A stretch of DNA of 35,766 nucleotides from an uncultured Lachnospiraceae bacterium (GCA_910579285.1 CAJTTT010000031.1:1-35766), one strand, 5' to 3'; shown: positions 8,366 through 17,777, numbered from the stretch's first letter. Made by a program: numbers and translations. Notes: generated by a model not told the origin, from the sequence alone.

Positions 8366-9391
8366 ATGAGACCGATAAGGGTGTTAGTTGTGGACGATTC
8401 GCTGATGTTCCGCAAGCTGCTTGTGCAGGGATTGAATTCAGATCCTAACATTGAGGTGGTGGCGGATGTTGAAGACGCTTATGCCGCAAGGGATGCAATT
8501 CTCAAGTTTAAGCCAGATGTTATGACTCTGGACGTGGAACTGCCGCGGATGAACGGCATAGACTTTTTAAAAAGGCTGATGCCTCAGTATCCGCTTCCTG
8601 TCGTTATGATCAGTGCTCTGAACAACAAAGTGTTTGACGCACTCGAGGCCGGAGCCGTGGATTTTGTCAATAAGCCGGCCAACCTGACAAGGGAGCAGCT
8701 GAACAATTTCCTGACACAGGAGCTGGCGGCAAAGGTAAAAATTGCCTCCACAGCAAAGGTTGGCAAGCTGAAGCGGGTAGACAGTACAGCGATTTCGAGT
8801 CACATAACTGTTGCCGGCGGAAGGGACCGCATCGTTGCGATCGGCGCCTCCACGGGAGGAACGGAAGCCATCTTCGAGGTGGTGAAAAGATTTAAGAGGG
8901 ATATTCCGGGCGTTGTCATTGTACAGCATATGCCGCCCGGGTTTACACAGATGTATTCGGACCGCCTGAACAACCAGTGTGAGGTTGCGGTCAAGGAGGC
9001 CCAGACGGGGGACCGCGTGATGCAGGGACAGGTGCTGATTGCACCGGGTGACAGGCAGATGCGGTTAGTCAAGGTGGGCGATGGCTACCAGGTAGAATGC
9101 CGGGGCACGGAGAAGGTAAGCGGACATTGTCCTTCCGTGGACGTTCTGTTCAGCTCTGTGGCGAAGGCAGCGGGAAACAAGGCGGTAGGCGTGATTCTGA
9201 CAGGAATGGGAGCCGACGGCGCGAAAGGTCTTCTGGAGATGCGCAACGCCGGTGCGCTGACTGTCGGGCAGGATGAGGCGACCTGCGTCGTCTATGGAAT
9301 GCCCAAGGTGGCTTTTGATATAGGCGCGGTGCAGCAGCAGGCACCGATTACGGCAATTGCAGGAATGGTTTACAGCCTGTTGAGCAAATAG
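8366..9391 (+). CDS. cheB: Chemoreceptor methylesterase/deamidase CheB
   Basis: A 341-residue protein that removes methyl groups from receptor glutamates and can deamidate glutamines. The N-terminal REC domain carries D10-D11, phosphoacceptor D56 (TLDVELPRMNG) and a KPAN lysine. The catalytic domain has the Ser-His-Asp triad: S162 in IGASTGGTEA, H188 in QHMPPGFT and D284 in GMGADGAKGL. It starts 11 nt after cheR stops, next to its antagonist, and would be activated by CheA phosphorylation. Confidence 0.95.
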   Translation: MRPIRVLVVDDSLMFRKLLVQGLNSDPNIEVVADVEDAYAARDAILKFKPDVMTLDVELPRMNGIDFLKRLMPQYPLPVVMISALNNKVFDALEAGAVDFVNKPANLTREQLNNFLTQELAAKVKIASTAKVGKLKRVDSTAISSHITVAGGRDRIVAIGASTGGTEAIFEVVKRFKRDIPGVVIVQHMPPGFTQMYSDRLNNQCEVAVKEAQTGDRVMQGQVLIAPGDRQMRLVKVGDGYQVECRGTEKVSGHCPSVDVLFSSVAKAAGNKAVGVILTGMGADGAKGLLEMRNAGALTVGQDEATCVVYGMPKVAFDIGAVQQQAPITAIAGMVYSLLSK

Positions 9392-9422
9392 ATACTACTT
9401 TGAAGAAAGGAGCTGAGCGCAT

Positions 9423-9815
9423 ATGAAGATTTTGTTGGCTGAGGACGACTTCGCCAGCCGTAAGTTTATGGATAAGCAGCTCTCACGTTATGGAGAATGC
9501 GACGTGATGGTGGATGGCGAAGAGGCTGTGGATGCATTTATGATGGCGCTTGAAGATGGAGAACCTTATGATCTGGCTTGTCTGGATGTAATGATGCCGG
9601 TTATGGACGGCTATCAGGTATTGAAGGCGATCCGCGATATCGAGGCGCAGAAGGGTATCCCCAAGAGTAAGCGTGTAAAAGTCATAATGACAACGGCGCT
9701 GAATGACGAACGTAACGTTAAGATGGCGTTCGAGCTTGGATGCGAAGCCTATGCCGGGAAACCGATAGATGTGGAAAAGTTTGAAAAGGTGTTAACAAAG
9801 CTTGGGCTGATTTAA
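9423..9815 (+). CDS. CheY-like single-domain response regulator
   Basis: A 130-residue REC-only protein. D8-D9, phosphoacceptor D55 (CLDVMMPVMDG), a Thr in MTTAL and a Lys in AGKPID give a complete receiver. It sits between cheB and cheA, so CheA is the expected phosphodonor. With no flagellar motor gene in the window its target is open: a motor elsewhere, or a phosphate sink. The name cheY is withheld because receivers of this kind are hard to assign from sequence alone. Confidence 0.88.
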   Translation: MKILLAEDDFASRKFMDKQLSRYGECDVMVDGEEAVDAFMMALEDGEPYDLACLDVMMPVMDGYQVLKAIRDIEAQKGIPKSKRVKVIMTTALNDERNVKMAFELGCEAYAGKPIDVEKFEKVLTKLGLI

Positions 9816-9875
9816 AAAATCCTGTAACTGTGAGGAAACGAAACAGTTACGAAATCCTTAAGATGAGGAGGAAAT

Positions 9876-12011
9876 ATGGCAGAAGAATTCAACACAGAAA
9901 GTATGCTTGACATGTTTTTGTATGAGAGCGGACAGCTTTTGGAAAAACTGGAAGGCATAATATTAGAAAAACAAGATGCTGATTGCTTCGATGATGCCGA
10001 TATCAATGATATTTTCCGCGTCATGCACACCATCAAAGGTTCCTCGGGTGTTTTGATGTATGACAACATCACAAAAGCAACCCATAAGCTGGAAGATGTG
10101 TTTTATTACCTGAGAGAATCCCACCCAGATGATGTACCCCACATGGAACTTGTGGAGAAGGTGCTCGCCGTGTCGGATTTCGTGACGGCGGAGCTTGATA
10201 AATTGAGAAACGGCGATACGCCGGACGGGGATGAGAAATCGCTGGTGGAGGATCTGGATGAGTTTCTGGGCCGCCTTAAAGGCGAGATTACCAAGCAGGG
10301 CATCCAGATGCCGCAGGCGAATAAACATGTGGAGCCGACACAGTTCTACATCACGCCGGTAGCGGGCGAAGACAGTCATTTTTATCGGATTTCGATTCAT
10401 TACAGAAGCGACACGCAGATGAGTAATCTGCGGGCTTATTCGGCGACCTATGCATTGAAGGAGGTTGCTGAGGATCTGCTCTATACGCCGGATGACATTC
10501 TCTCTAACGAGGCGAGCTCCGATGTGATTGTGGCGGAAGGCTTTCATATGCTTTTGCAGACGAAGAGTTCCAAGGAGGAAGTCATCGCGCTGATTGACAG
10601 CTCCGAGGCGGAAGAGATCAATTTCGATGAGCTTTCGAAGGAGGAGTATGGCAGGGCGCTGGGTGAGTTCGGCAGAGAGGAGGTTGAGCCACCTGCTCCG
10701 GAGCCTGCGGCTGCGAAAGACGATGGCAATAAAGAAGCGAAGAAGGAAGGCCCGAAACCCGGTGATTATGTGGTTAAAACCAAGGAAGCCGGTAAAGGTA
10801 AGACGCTTGCGAAGAACCAGCCCAAGCAGCAGAGCATTATCAGCGTGAACGTGGAGAAGATGGATGCGCTGATGGATCTGATCGGTGAGCTGGTTATCGC
10901 GGAAGCGGTAGTGCTGCAAAACCCCGACCTCAAAGTGCCGGGATTGGAGCTTTCCAACTTCCAGAAGGCATCCGGACAGCTCTCCAAGATTACGACAGAG
11001 TTGCAGGAAGTCATCATGTCGATGCGTATGATGCCGCTTACGAACGTCTTCCAGAAGATGAAGAGAATCGTCTTCGACGTTTCCAGAAAGCTTGGCAAGG
11101 ATATCGAACTGGAAGTGATCGGTGAGAACACGGAAGTGGATAAGAACATCATCGAGCACATTACAGACCCGCTGATGCACCTTGTGAGAAATTCGGTGGA
11201 TCACGGAATCGAGGAAAATCCTGAGGATCGTACTTCGGTCGGCAAACCGGCGAAAGGAAAAATTACGCTGGAGGCAAAGAACGAGGGCGGCAAGGTTTAT
11301 ATCAGTGTTAAGGACGACGGAAAAGGTCTGAATAAAGAGAAGCTGTACCAGAAAGCGCTGGATAAGGGCGTGATTGAGAACAAGCCGATGAGCGAGTTTA
11401 CGGATAAGGAAATCTTCCGGTTTATCACGCTGCCGGGCTTCTCCACCAAGGAGGAGGTAACCGAGTATTCCGGCAGAGGCGTGGGTATGGACGTGGTGGT
11501 AAAGAATATCCAGTCCATCAGCGGAAGGCTTGATATCTCGAGCGTGGAGTTTGAAGGGTCGGAGATGACGCTTGTCATACCGCTCACGCTCGCTATTATC
11601 AATGGTATTGTGGTACAGGTAGGGAATTCTCCGTTTGTGATTGAAACAGCGTCGATCAAGGAGTTCGTGAGAGTGGGAGAGGATTCTCTTATTCACGAGC
11701 CGAGCGGCGAGGAGTACATTGTGCTGAGAGGGGAGTGTTATCCCTTTATCCGCCTGAATGAAAGGTATGATCTGCCCGATTCCATAGATAAGATTGAAGA
11801 AGGAATCATCGTTGTATTAGAGCATGAAGGCAGTCAGGTATGCGTCCTGATTGACAAATTGCTTCAGGAACAGGAAATTGTGGTTAAGCCAATTCCTTCC
11901 TATGTCAGGAAAGTCAAGGGTCTTTCGGGCTGTACGCAGCTTGGCGACGGAAGCATTGCACTGATCCTGGATATCGCCGGATTGCTCATGCATGACGGAG
12001 AAAGGAGATAG
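9876..12011 (+). CDS. cheA: Chemotaxis histidine kinase CheA
   Basis: A 711-residue kinase of the chemosensory array. P1 (residues 1-115) is an HPt domain with H51 in MHTIKGSSGVL. Residues 155-250 resemble a response-regulator-binding P2 domain, followed by a Pro/Ala/Lys-rich linker (270-318). P3 dimerisation spans about 320-385 and includes MSMRMMPL. P4 has the N box LMHLVRNSVDHGIE and G1 box VKDDGKGL. P5 (about 575-711) is the CheW-like regulatory domain. Receptor signals passed through CheW set its autophosphorylation, and the CheY-like protein and CheB receive the phosphate. It ends 3 nt before cheW. Confidence 0.96.
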   Translation: MAEEFNTESMLDMFLYESGQLLEKLEGIILEKQDADCFDDADINDIFRVMHTIKGSSGVLMYDNITKATHKLEDVFYYLRESHPDDVPHMELVEKVLAVSDFVTAELDKLRNGDTPDGDEKSLVEDLDEFLGRLKGEITKQGIQMPQANKHVEPTQFYITPVAGEDSHFYRISIHYRSDTQMSNLRAYSATYALKEVAEDLLYTPDDILSNEASSDVIVAEGFHMLLQTKSSKEEVIALIDSSEAEEINFDELSKEEYGRALGEFGREEVEPPAPEPAAAKDDGNKEAKKEGPKPGDYVVKTKEAGKGKTLAKNQPKQQSIISVNVEKMDALMDLIGELVIAEAVVLQNPDLKVPGLELSNFQKASGQLSKITTELQEVIMSMRMMPLTNVFQKMKRIVFDVSRKLGKDIELEVIGENTEVDKNIIEHITDPLMHLVRNSVDHGIEENPEDRTSVGKPAKGKITLEAKNEGGKVYISVKDDGKGLNKEKLYQKALDKGVIENKPMSEFTDKEIFRFITLPGFSTKEEVTEYSGRGVGMDVVVKNIQSISGRLDISSVEFEGSEMTLVIPLTLAIINGIVVQVGNSPFVIETASIKEFVRVGEDSLIHEPSGEEYIVLRGECYPFIRLNERYDLPDSIDKIEEGIIVVLEHEGSQVCVLIDKLLQEQEIVVKPIPSYVRKVKGLSGCTQLGDGSIALILDIAGLLMHDGERR

Positions 12012-12014
12012 TAC

Positions 12015-12551
12015 ATGGCGGAAGATTTATTAAAAAAAGAAACGGACGATATGGAAGAGTTGTTGGAAGATGATTCCCAGAAAGGAATGTTTATGACATT
12101 CCAGACGGGAAAGGAGCTTTTTGGCATAAGCATCAGCTATGTGAATGAGATCATTGCGATGCAGCCGATTGCGGCAATCCCGGAAGTGGAAGATTATGTG
12201 AAGGGACTGATCAATCTTCGCGGTAAGATTATTCCTGTGATTGACGTTCGTGTCAGATTTAAAATGGAACCGTGTGAGTATACGGACAGGACGTGTATTA
12301 TCGTCATTGACGTCAAATCGACTATGATCGGTCTGATTGTGGAGAGACTGGCGGATGTAGATACCATTGCGGAGGACAATATCGCACCGCCGCCGTCCCT
12401 TGGAAGAAAGGAACATGAGCATAACAAGTATGTTTATGGGCTGGCCAGAACGGGAGATACGGTTACGCTTCTTCTTGATCCCGAGAAACTGATCAGGCAG
12501 GACGACATAGTGGCGGCTATGGAAGAGGTTCGTAAGGAAGAACAATCATAA
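12015..12551 (+). CDS. cheW: Chemotaxis adaptor CheW
   Basis: A 178-residue cytoplasmic adaptor that couples chemoreceptors to CheA. After an acidic 20-residue N-terminal extension, the SH3-like CheW fold is evident: FMTFQTGKELFGISISYVNE, VKGLINLRGKIIPVIDVR (with the conserved NLRG) and IGLIVERLADV. Slightly long for CheW because of the leader and a C-terminal helix. It begins 3 nt after cheA stops and precedes the receptor gene by 15 nt, consistent with co-transcription. Confidence 0.94.
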   Translation: MAEDLLKKETDDMEELLEDDSQKGMFMTFQTGKELFGISISYVNEIIAMQPIAAIPEVEDYVKGLINLRGKIIPVIDVRVRFKMEPCEYTDRTCIIVIDVKSTMIGLIVERLADVDTIAEDNIAPPPSLGRKEHEHNKYVYGLARTGDTVTLLLDPEKLIRQDDIVAAMEEVRKEEQS

Positions 12552-12566
12552 AAAGGAGAAACTACC

Positions 12567-14348
12567 ATGAAGAAAAGATTTTCAATTGTTGACATGACAG
12601 TCAAGAAAAAGATTACTTTATTCAGCGCCTTAATGCTGATTATGCTGATCCTCGTTTCGGCTGTGGGATTATGGTCCTCTAATATGGTAAACACGGCGCG
12701 CAAGAGCCAGTATGACAACTACGCGATGCCCCAGTATTATGTGACGCAGGGCTTTGCTAATTTCTGTAACATCAAGGTGCGCATCAGAAATATTCTGTTT
12801 TACTATAATCAGGATATGGATGCGATAGCGAAGCAGGAAGAGATGATTGAGAGCTACAAGGCGGATGCGGCCAGCTATTTTGCTCTCTTTGAGGAGACCA
12901 TGGACAATCTGACACCGGAGATCCAGGATCAGTATCGTCTGGTGCGCAGTAAGATTGACAGCTGGTATGAATCTTCAGCAGAGGATATCAACCTCGTTAA
13001 GGAAGGCAAGACAGAGGAAGCGATCAATGAGCTTGTGACGAACAGTAAGTTTGTCGCTGACGAAGTGGAAGACAACCTGCGTATTCTGATTGAGATGATG
13101 GAGACCACATCTGACGCGAAAGACTTAGAGCTGAATACGCAGCTGATGGCTCTGACCATCCTGCAGGTGGTCGTAATGGTAGTCGCTATTCTTATTACCA
13201 TCCTGTACTGTGCACTTCTGATCAAGGCGATCACAGTGCCTATGGCGAAGCTGTCTGAGGCGGCGAAGAAGATGACTATGGGTGATATTGATGTGGACTG
13301 CAAGAAGGTATACAATGACGATCTGGGTGAGCTGCTTGACGAGTTTGCACAGATGTCTGAGGCGATCAGAGTGCAGACCGATATTACCGAGGCTATTTCC
13401 AAGGGTGATCTGACGATGGAAGCAAATCCCCGCAGTGACAGGGACGTGCTGGGCAAGGCGATTGTCAGACTGCTTTCCGAGAACAATATGACACTGAGCA
13501 ACGTGAAAGAGGCAAGTGCACAGATTACCGTAGGCTCCGAGCAGGTGGCGAATGCCAGCCAGGCTCTTGCACAGGGATCTACCGAGCAGGCGAGCGCTAT
13601 TGAGCAGGTAACCGCTTCTATGGATGAGGTAACACAGCGTACCAAGGCGAATGCAACGCAGGCTGGCGAGGCGAATGTTCTGGTACATAACATTAAAGAT
13701 ATGGCGACATCCGGCAATGACCAGATGAAGTCCATGATCCAGGCTATGGATGACATCAACGCATCCTCCGAGACGATCTCCAAGATCATCAAGACCATTG
13801 ATGACATTGCATTCCAGACCAACATTCTGGCTCTGAATGCGGCAGTTGAGGCGGCGAGAGCAGGCGTACACGGCAAGGGCTTTGCTGTGGTGGCTGAGGA
13901 AGTGAGAAATCTGGCGGCTAAGAGTGCGGCTGCGGCAAGCGAGACCGCGGAGATGATCGATGATACGATTCATAAAGTAGGCAACGGTTCGAAGATCGCG
14001 CAGGATACAGCGAAGTCTCTCGATGAGATTGTGGGTTCCATCGACGAGATTGTGGGACTGATCGGAAATATCACAGCTTCTTCCAACGACCAGGCTACGG
14101 CGATCTCCCAGATCGACCAGGCGATCTCCCAGGTATCTACCGTGGTACAGACCAATGCGGCTACCAGCCAGGAGTGTGCGGCAGCCAGCGAGGAGCTGTC
14201 CAATCAGGCAGTTACCCTCAAGAATCTTATGGCGAGATACCAGCTGGCATCCGACAGGATGGGCGGCGGCGGTTTTGTAGACAATACGCCTGTATACAGC
14301 AATGAGCCGACGATTTCCCTCGACGGAGATTACGACGACAAGTATTAA
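12567..14348 (+). CDS. Methyl-accepting chemotaxis protein (transmembrane receptor)
   Basis: A 593-residue membrane receptor. TM1 is at about residues 16-38, an extracellular helical domain of four-helix-bundle type (40-190) follows, then TM2 (about 192-218), HAMP (to about 270) and a long coiled-coil signalling domain. The hairpin tip that contacts CheA and CheW is clear: DDIAFQTNILALNAAVEAAR and GKGFAVVAEEVRNLA. The ligand cannot be deduced. The acidic C-terminal tail lacks an obvious CheR-binding pentapeptide. It is the only receptor in the cluster and is closed by a strong terminator. Confidence 0.95.
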   Translation: MKKRFSIVDMTVKKKITLFSALMLIMLILVSAVGLWSSNMVNTARKSQYDNYAMPQYYVTQGFANFCNIKVRIRNILFYYNQDMDAIAKQEEMIESYKADAASYFALFEETMDNLTPEIQDQYRLVRSKIDSWYESSAEDINLVKEGKTEEAINELVTNSKFVADEVEDNLRILIEMMETTSDAKDLELNTQLMALTILQVVVMVVAILITILYCALLIKAITVPMAKLSEAAKKMTMGDIDVDCKKVYNDDLGELLDEFAQMSEAIRVQTDITEAISKGDLTMEANPRSDRDVLGKAIVRLLSENNMTLSNVKEASAQITVGSEQVANASQALAQGSTEQASAIEQVTASMDEVTQRTKANATQAGEANVLVHNIKDMATSGNDQMKSMIQAMDDINASSETISKIIKTIDDIAFQTNILALNAAVEAARAGVHGKGFAVVAEEVRNLAAKSAAAASETAEMIDDTIHKVGNGSKIAQDTAKSLDEIVGSIDEIVGLIGNITASSNDQATAISQIDQAISQVSTVVQTNAATSQECAAASEELSNQAVTLKNLMARYQLASDRMGGGGFVDNTPVYSNEPTISLDGDYDDKY

Positions 14349-14388
14349 GAGACGGACAGCCCGGAAATGGGTCTGTACACAATAGAGA

Positions 14389-14425
14389 AGAGAGCCATTG
14401 TACTTCGTACAGCGGCTCTCTTTTT
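14389..14425 (+). terminator. Rho-independent terminator of the chemosensory operon
   Basis: AGAGAGCC at 14389-14396 pairs with GGCTCTCT at 14414-14421, with an inner GTAC/GTAC pairing around TTC, followed by a T-run ending at 14425. A repeat fragment begins directly after the T-run. Confidence 0.9.
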
Positions 14426-14426
14426 G

Positions 14427-14470
14427 CGCGCATAAGCAGAGTCAGAAAGCGTCAGAGACAGTCTGCGTAT
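14427..14470 (+). repeat. Truncated copy of the CATAAGCAGA structured repeat
   Basis: Bases 14427-14461 match 31627-31661 at 34 of 35 positions, beginning CGCGCATAAGCAGAGTCAG. The copy then jumps to TCTGCGTAT, close to the far end of the full unit (TCTGCTTAT), so the central stem-loop is missing. Like the full copies it directly follows the T-run of a terminator. Confidence 0.7.
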
Positions 14471-14544
14471 ATTTTTGAAGCTCATGTCACAATCCGGCAG
14501 CGGCGTGTGTATTATCTGTAAAAGGACAAAGGAGGAGGACTTCC

Positions 14545-15768
14545 ATGAGGCTGGCATTTCGCAATCTGACCAGACATTACAGGAAGAGCATCCTGTCGGC
14601 TGCCATCGGTATCCTGACGGTGCTTCTGCTTGTGATTTACGCGGGAAATATTGACAGCACGAGGAGACAGCTCACTGCGCTTCCGAATGCAATGGAGATC
14701 AGAGGAGCGGTGAGCAACCTGAACGGCTCCCAGGATTTTTCGCTGTCCATTTCAGAGGAGCGGGTAGAGGGAATTGCCGCCTGCCCGGAGGTGGAGGACC
14801 AGGTGTTCACCGTGCAGCTGATGGCAGGTTTCGGGGAATTTACGCTGGAAGAATGGAAGGAAAATCTGCACTACTTTGGGGCGGGAATCAATGATATCGC
14901 GGGCGTGCCTGGTTTGCAGAGCGGGGAAATCCGCTATGCAAAGCAGTGGGACGAAAGCCTTTTTGCCGGGGAGGAGTCTGTCTGCATTCTGAATGAGTGG
15001 GTGATGGAGAAAAAAGGATTAGAGCTCGGAGATGAAGTGCCAATTACCATCTACTACTATCAGTACGGGCAGGGGGGCTCGGGAATCGGCAAGGTCACGC
15101 CCCTGATTGAAGGGAAGAGGTACAGGATTGCGGGAGTCATGGATATGAGGGAGTACAGCGGCAATATTGTGCCGCCGGATATGCTCTTTCCCTTTGAAAA
15201 TATACGCGGAATATTTCATACGGAGGGGGTTGATTTTACGGCCGACTCGGCGTCCTTCCGGGTGAAGGATCCCTTCCGGCTGAACGAGTGCAAGAGGCAG
15301 ATGCATGAGATCGGTTTCCTGCCGGTAGCCAGGGATGCGGATTTCAGCTATGCAGGAAATGCTCTCACCATAACGGATGAAAATTTTATCAATGCGGCGG
15401 AAAACCTGCGGGAGACGCTGGCATTTCTGACGGGAATGCTGCCTTTTGTGATCGTTATTATCCTGTTTGTGGGATATCTGTGCAGCTATCTGCTCATTCA
15501 GGGCAGAAGGGCGGAGTACGCCACGATGCGGTCTGTGGGCATGGGATGGGGACATTGCTTCCTGGTCCTGCTTTTTGAGAATGTGATGACTTCCGCAGCG
15601 GCCTGCGCGGTGGTCAGCCTGTCGGTTCTTCCAGCGGGAATGATGAGCGCCAAAGCCCTTCTGTTTTCAGATGCCGTATTTTTTCTGTCGTTTCTTCTGG
15701 GGAGTGCGGCAGCGCTGTGGTCGTTCCACGGCCTGAGCGTGATGGAAGTGTTAGCAGGCGGCGATTGA
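14545..15768 (+). CDS. FtsX-like ABC permease, first of a pair
   Basis: A 407-residue membrane protein with the MacB/FtsX layout: an N-terminal transmembrane segment (about 13-32), a large extracellular domain (33-285), then three transmembrane segments in the last 120 residues (around FVIVIILFVGYLCSYLL, VMTSAAACAVV and FLLGSAAALWS). Such permeases usually move lipids, lipoproteins or peptides, or transmit signals, with a separate ATPase. No ATPase lies next to it. GGAGGAGG lies upstream of the ATG. The next gene starts about 40 nt after its stop, so the two likely form a heterodimer. Confidence 0.8.
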   Translation: MRLAFRNLTRHYRKSILSAAIGILTVLLLVIYAGNIDSTRRQLTALPNAMEIRGAVSNLNGSQDFSLSISEERVEGIAACPEVEDQVFTVQLMAGFGEFTLEEWKENLHYFGAGINDIAGVPGLQSGEIRYAKQWDESLFAGEESVCILNEWVMEKKGLELGDEVPITIYYYQYGQGGSGIGKVTPLIEGKRYRIAGVMDMREYSGNIVPPDMLFPFENIRGIFHTEGVDFTADSASFRVKDPFRLNECKRQMHEIGFLPVARDADFSYAGNALTITDENFINAAENLRETLAFLTGMLPFVIVIILFVGYLCSYLLIQGRRAEYATMRSVGMGWGHCFLVLLFENVMTSAAACAVVSLSVLPAGMMSAKALLFSDAVFFLSFLLGSAAALWSFHGLSVMEVLAGGD

Positions 15769-15806
15769 GAGCGGCAGAAGAGTTGAAAGCCGGGAAAGGA
15801 GAGGAA

Positions 15807-17627
15807 ATGCGAATCATAAAGACAAGCCTGCTCAGACTGCGCAGGACACCTGTGAGGACGATCCTGTTTTTTCTGCTGGCAGCCTTTGCCACGGCGCTTC
15901 TTGCCGTTGGCGGCGGACTGTGGCAGATGTGCCGGACGAATATGCTCCGCTTTGAGAGCCTTTTTCAGACCATCGGCACGGTGGAGCAGAAACCGGAACG
16001 GTACGTCAGGAGCGAGATATGGTACGCGGATCTGGAGGACTATAAAGTTCGCAGTAAGGCGGAGTACGGAGAGATCATTGCCCCTTCCGTCCTCGATTTC
16101 GAGGGGGCAGAATATCTGAAAGGGCCGGAGAAGAGGGCGTGGTATGCCGCCTATCTGCCGGATTATGAGATGATGGACGCGGGCACCGGCGTTACCCATG
16201 TGATGGTGGTGGAGGCGTCCCCCACGGAGAATGCCGTGCCGGCGGGGCCGGTCGAGATGGAGATTAAAAGTTTTCTGTACACCTACTACCCCTATAATTC
16301 GCCCAAGTTCTATTTTTGCGATCATAACAATCCGTCGCCGGAGAAGCTGTACGCTGATCGGACATATATCATGTGTGTGTCTGACTATATTCCCCACGGT
16401 TACCCGGACGCGGAGGGGCCCCGTGAGTATATTCCGGCGGACTATCCGATTACAAGCACACAGGCTGCGCCGGAAGGGATTCTTCTTCCAAACCATCTCT
16501 CCGGCAATCAGATTGCGGAGGTGACGCCCGGCTTCTATGCGACGGAGGAGGGACAGCACTGGCAGGGGCTGATCCGGGAATTGGAAATGGGCATCTGGAA
16601 GTCCGCGCCTGTCACTGCCACTGAAAATACAGATCTGATTCCGGCGTTCTATGACGGAAGCGTCTATATAGAGCAGGGCAGGGAGTTTACGCCGGAGGAC
16701 TACAGCGAGGGGCGGAGAGTCTGTCTGGTGAATCGAAAGTTCGCCAGAAGAAACGAGCTTAAGGTGGGGGATTCCCTGCATCTGCCCCTTCGGTATGCCA
16801 ATTACAGCGCACCCAGCGAGCGGGCATCGTGGAACTGTTCCCTGACAGCGGAGGGAGAGGCGTTTTCTGTGTTTGAGGAGGGTGACTGGGAGATCTGCGG
16901 CATTTACGACATGCTGCCCGGCGCATCTTTAAAGAGCAAAGACTATCAGATGGATCAGAATGAAATTATCATACCGAAATCTTCCATAAAGAACAGCGAT
17001 GAGGATCATATTGCTGCATGGGGCTACATGGAGGGGTGGAATACCTCCTTTGAGATTCCAAACGGGAGTATCGGGCACTGGAAGGAGCAGTGGGAGAAGC
17101 AGGGGATTGACGGGCTGGAAATCACCTTCTATGACAAGGGTTATACCATACTGGAAGACGGGATCAGACGGATGAGAAAGATGGCGTTCATTCTGCTTGT
17201 GGCGGGAGCGGTCAGCACGCTCTGCGTCCTGCTGTTCTTCTGCCACATGTTTATCACGAAACAGAGCAGAAGGACAGCCATCGAGCGTTCTCTGGGGATG
17301 AGTAAGGGGCAGTGCACATGGGTCCTCATGTCGGGGATTCTGCTGATTGTGCTGTGCGGCTGTATTCTCGGAAGTGCAGGAGGATATGTGGGCGCAGTGA
17401 GGGCGGCGGGAAGTATCACCCAGGTGGAGCGTTTTGACAGAAACTACAGCTCCGGCATGATGTATGGAACCGGGGAGGAGATCAGTTATATCCTGGAAGG
17501 AGACTGGCGTGTGAGCGCGGTGTCGGGGGCGGCGGTACTGGCAGCGGCGGCGGGGATTGCAGCCGCCATGACAGGCAGGAGCCTGCGGAAGGAGCCGCTT
17601 GCGCTGCTTGGCGGCAGGGAGGACTAG
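15807..17627 (+). CDS. FtsX-like ABC permease, second of a pair
   Basis: A 606-residue membrane protein with one N-terminal transmembrane segment (about 12-32), an extracellular domain of nearly 430 residues and three C-terminal segments (around MAFILLVAGAVSTLCVLL, VLMSGILLIVLCGCILGS and VSGAAVLAAAAGIAAAM). The start is placed at ATG 15807 after AAAGGAGAGG; an in-frame ATG at 15717 would overlap the first permease by 52 bases and adds an Arg-rich leader. Both permeases have large extracytoplasmic domains, but the substrate and the ATPase partner are unknown. Confidence 0.78.
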   Translation: MRIIKTSLLRLRRTPVRTILFFLLAAFATALLAVGGGLWQMCRTNMLRFESLFQTIGTVEQKPERYVRSEIWYADLEDYKVRSKAEYGEIIAPSVLDFEGAEYLKGPEKRAWYAAYLPDYEMMDAGTGVTHVMVVEASPTENAVPAGPVEMEIKSFLYTYYPYNSPKFYFCDHNNPSPEKLYADRTYIMCVSDYIPHGYPDAEGPREYIPADYPITSTQAAPEGILLPNHLSGNQIAEVTPGFYATEEGQHWQGLIRELEMGIWKSAPVTATENTDLIPAFYDGSVYIEQGREFTPEDYSEGRRVCLVNRKFARRNELKVGDSLHLPLRYANYSAPSERASWNCSLTAEGEAFSVFEEGDWEICGIYDMLPGASLKSKDYQMDQNEIIIPKSSIKNSDEDHIAAWGYMEGWNTSFEIPNGSIGHWKEQWEKQGIDGLEITFYDKGYTILEDGIRRMRKMAFILLVAGAVSTLCVLLFFCHMFITKQSRRTAIERSLGMSKGQCTWVLMSGILLIVLCGCILGSAGGYVGAVRAAGSITQVERFDRNYSSGMMYGTGEEISYILEGDWRVSAVSGAAVLAAAAGIAAAMTGRSLRKEPLALLGGRED

Positions 17628-17696
17628 GAGCGGACGCTGCGACAGCCTGCCGGACGGTGACTGTCTGCGGAAATCGGGAAAAATTGCGCAAGCCTA

Positions 17697-17725
17697 TTGA
17701 CATTTATCCAAAAACTATATATAAT
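17697..17725 (+). promoter_or_regulatory. Consensus promoter for tRNA-Arg
   Basis: TTGACA at 17697-17702, a 17-nt spacer and TATAAT at 17720-17725, about 50 nt upstream of the tRNA 5' end. Confidence 0.8.
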
Positions 17726-17777
17726 TTCATGTGTTGCCGATGCAATGTGTTTTATGGCATACTGCAGAGGCGGGCAG

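Noticed and set aside
9963..11696. 577-codon open frame on the minus strand across cheA
   Set aside because: It is antisense to a complete, well-recognised cheA, has a His/Arg/Leu-rich composition with no domain, and reflects codon bias of the coding strand.
15498..16781. 427-codon minus-strand open frame over the FtsX-like permeases
   Set aside because: Composition (Arg, His, Pro rich) and absence of a ribosome site mark it as a shadow of the permease genes on the plus strand.
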